Of a DNA stretch of 5,049 bases, positions 4,956-5,049 are shown one piece after another; position 1 is the stretch's first letter; each line of letters opens with the position of its first letter. Source of the DNA: JBMOLK01 sp049325575 (GTDB taxonomy: Bacteria > Bacillota > Clostridia > Acetivibrionales > Acetivibrionaceae). The position numbers and the translations under genes were made by a program. The stretch spans positions 1-5,049 of the forward strand of contig JBMOLK010000284.1 of NCBI GenBank assembly GCA_049325575.1, written 5' to 3'. A model generated the notes under the pieces. It was not told the DNA's origin and did no database searches. It saw nothing but the letters and a program-made list of their open reading frames with translations.

Positions 4956-5049
4956 TTATCTAAAGCGCATATTAAAATCTTCCTTGTCATGAGGCTGCAA
5001 TATATCCACACCATTATAGTAACCATACATTATATTACCACTATAAACT
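4956..5049 (-). CDS. C-terminal end of an unidentified gene (partial)
   Basis: An open frame enters from the right edge on the minus strand and ends at a TAA (complement of 4956-4958), leaving 30 visible codons. The tail reads in part YSGNIMYGYYNGVDILQP and ends KEDFNMRFR. It is Tyr/Gly/Asn-rich and then charged, with no membrane segment. I do not recognise a family from so little. The stop lies 48 bp upstream of the next start codon on the same strand, so the two genes could share a transcript. An in-frame ATG at codon 7 would allow a free-standing 24-aa ORF, but I see no good Shine-Dalgarno site before it, so the end of a longer gene is more likely. That this frame is coding is inferred from openness, strand and spacing alone. 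Confidence 0.5.
   Translation of the reverse strand, partial: VYSGNIMYGYYNGVDILQPHDKEDFNMRFR

Noticed and set aside
3672..4965. Shared 11-mer cttatctaaag at about 3672 and 4955
   Set aside because: A few 11-bp matches are expected by chance in 5 kb of AT-rich DNA, and the two copies sit in different contexts (leader versus the end of a coding frame).
4959..4974. Second possible cre-like site next to the good one
   Set aside because: It has the central CG but misses four constrained positions of the consensus.

Overview
The window looks like a low-G+C, Gram-positive, cellulosome-producing clostridium of the Clostridium (Acetivibrio/Hungateiclostridium) thermocellum type. The main evidence is a secreted protein ending in a duplicated type I dockerin with the Ser-Thr pair of the C. 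thermocellum consensus in both halves, joined to the rest of the protein by Pro/Thr linkers. AT-rich intergenic DNA and G-rich Shine-Dalgarno sites agree. The genus is an inference; no ribosomal or other marker gene is present.

Every credible gene lies on the minus strand, so transcription runs from high to low coordinates. In that order: (1) the last 30 codons of an unidentified gene (4956-5049); (2) a 183-aa membrane-anchored or secreted protein of unknown function (4356-4907), preceded by an operator-like palindrome that fits the cre/CcpA consensus and followed by a strong terminator; (3) a 90-aa membrane protein with one N-terminal helix and a charged tail (3851-4123); (4) a 630-aa secreted leucine-rich-repeat protein with a C-terminal dockerin (1725-3617), followed by a terminator; (5) a 448-aa MATE-family efflux transporter (190-1536); (6) a possible 39-codon ORF (32-151) running into a palindromic hairpin at the window edge.

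Genes 2, 4 and 5 appear to be largely separate transcription units. Terminators follow genes 2 and 4, a possible one lies beyond gene 5, and AT-rich gaps of about 190-230 bp separate them. Genes 1 and 2 are only 48 bp apart and could be co-transcribed. The genes do not form an obvious pathway.

The most distinctive element is the LRR-dockerin protein: an internalin-like array of about 16 repeats carrying a cellulosome-docking module and no catalytic domain. It is probably a non-catalytic, surface- or cellulosome-associated binding protein. I see no CRISPR array, tRNA, rRNA, insertion sequence or toxin-antitoxin pair, and no intergenic stretch exceeds 300 bp.
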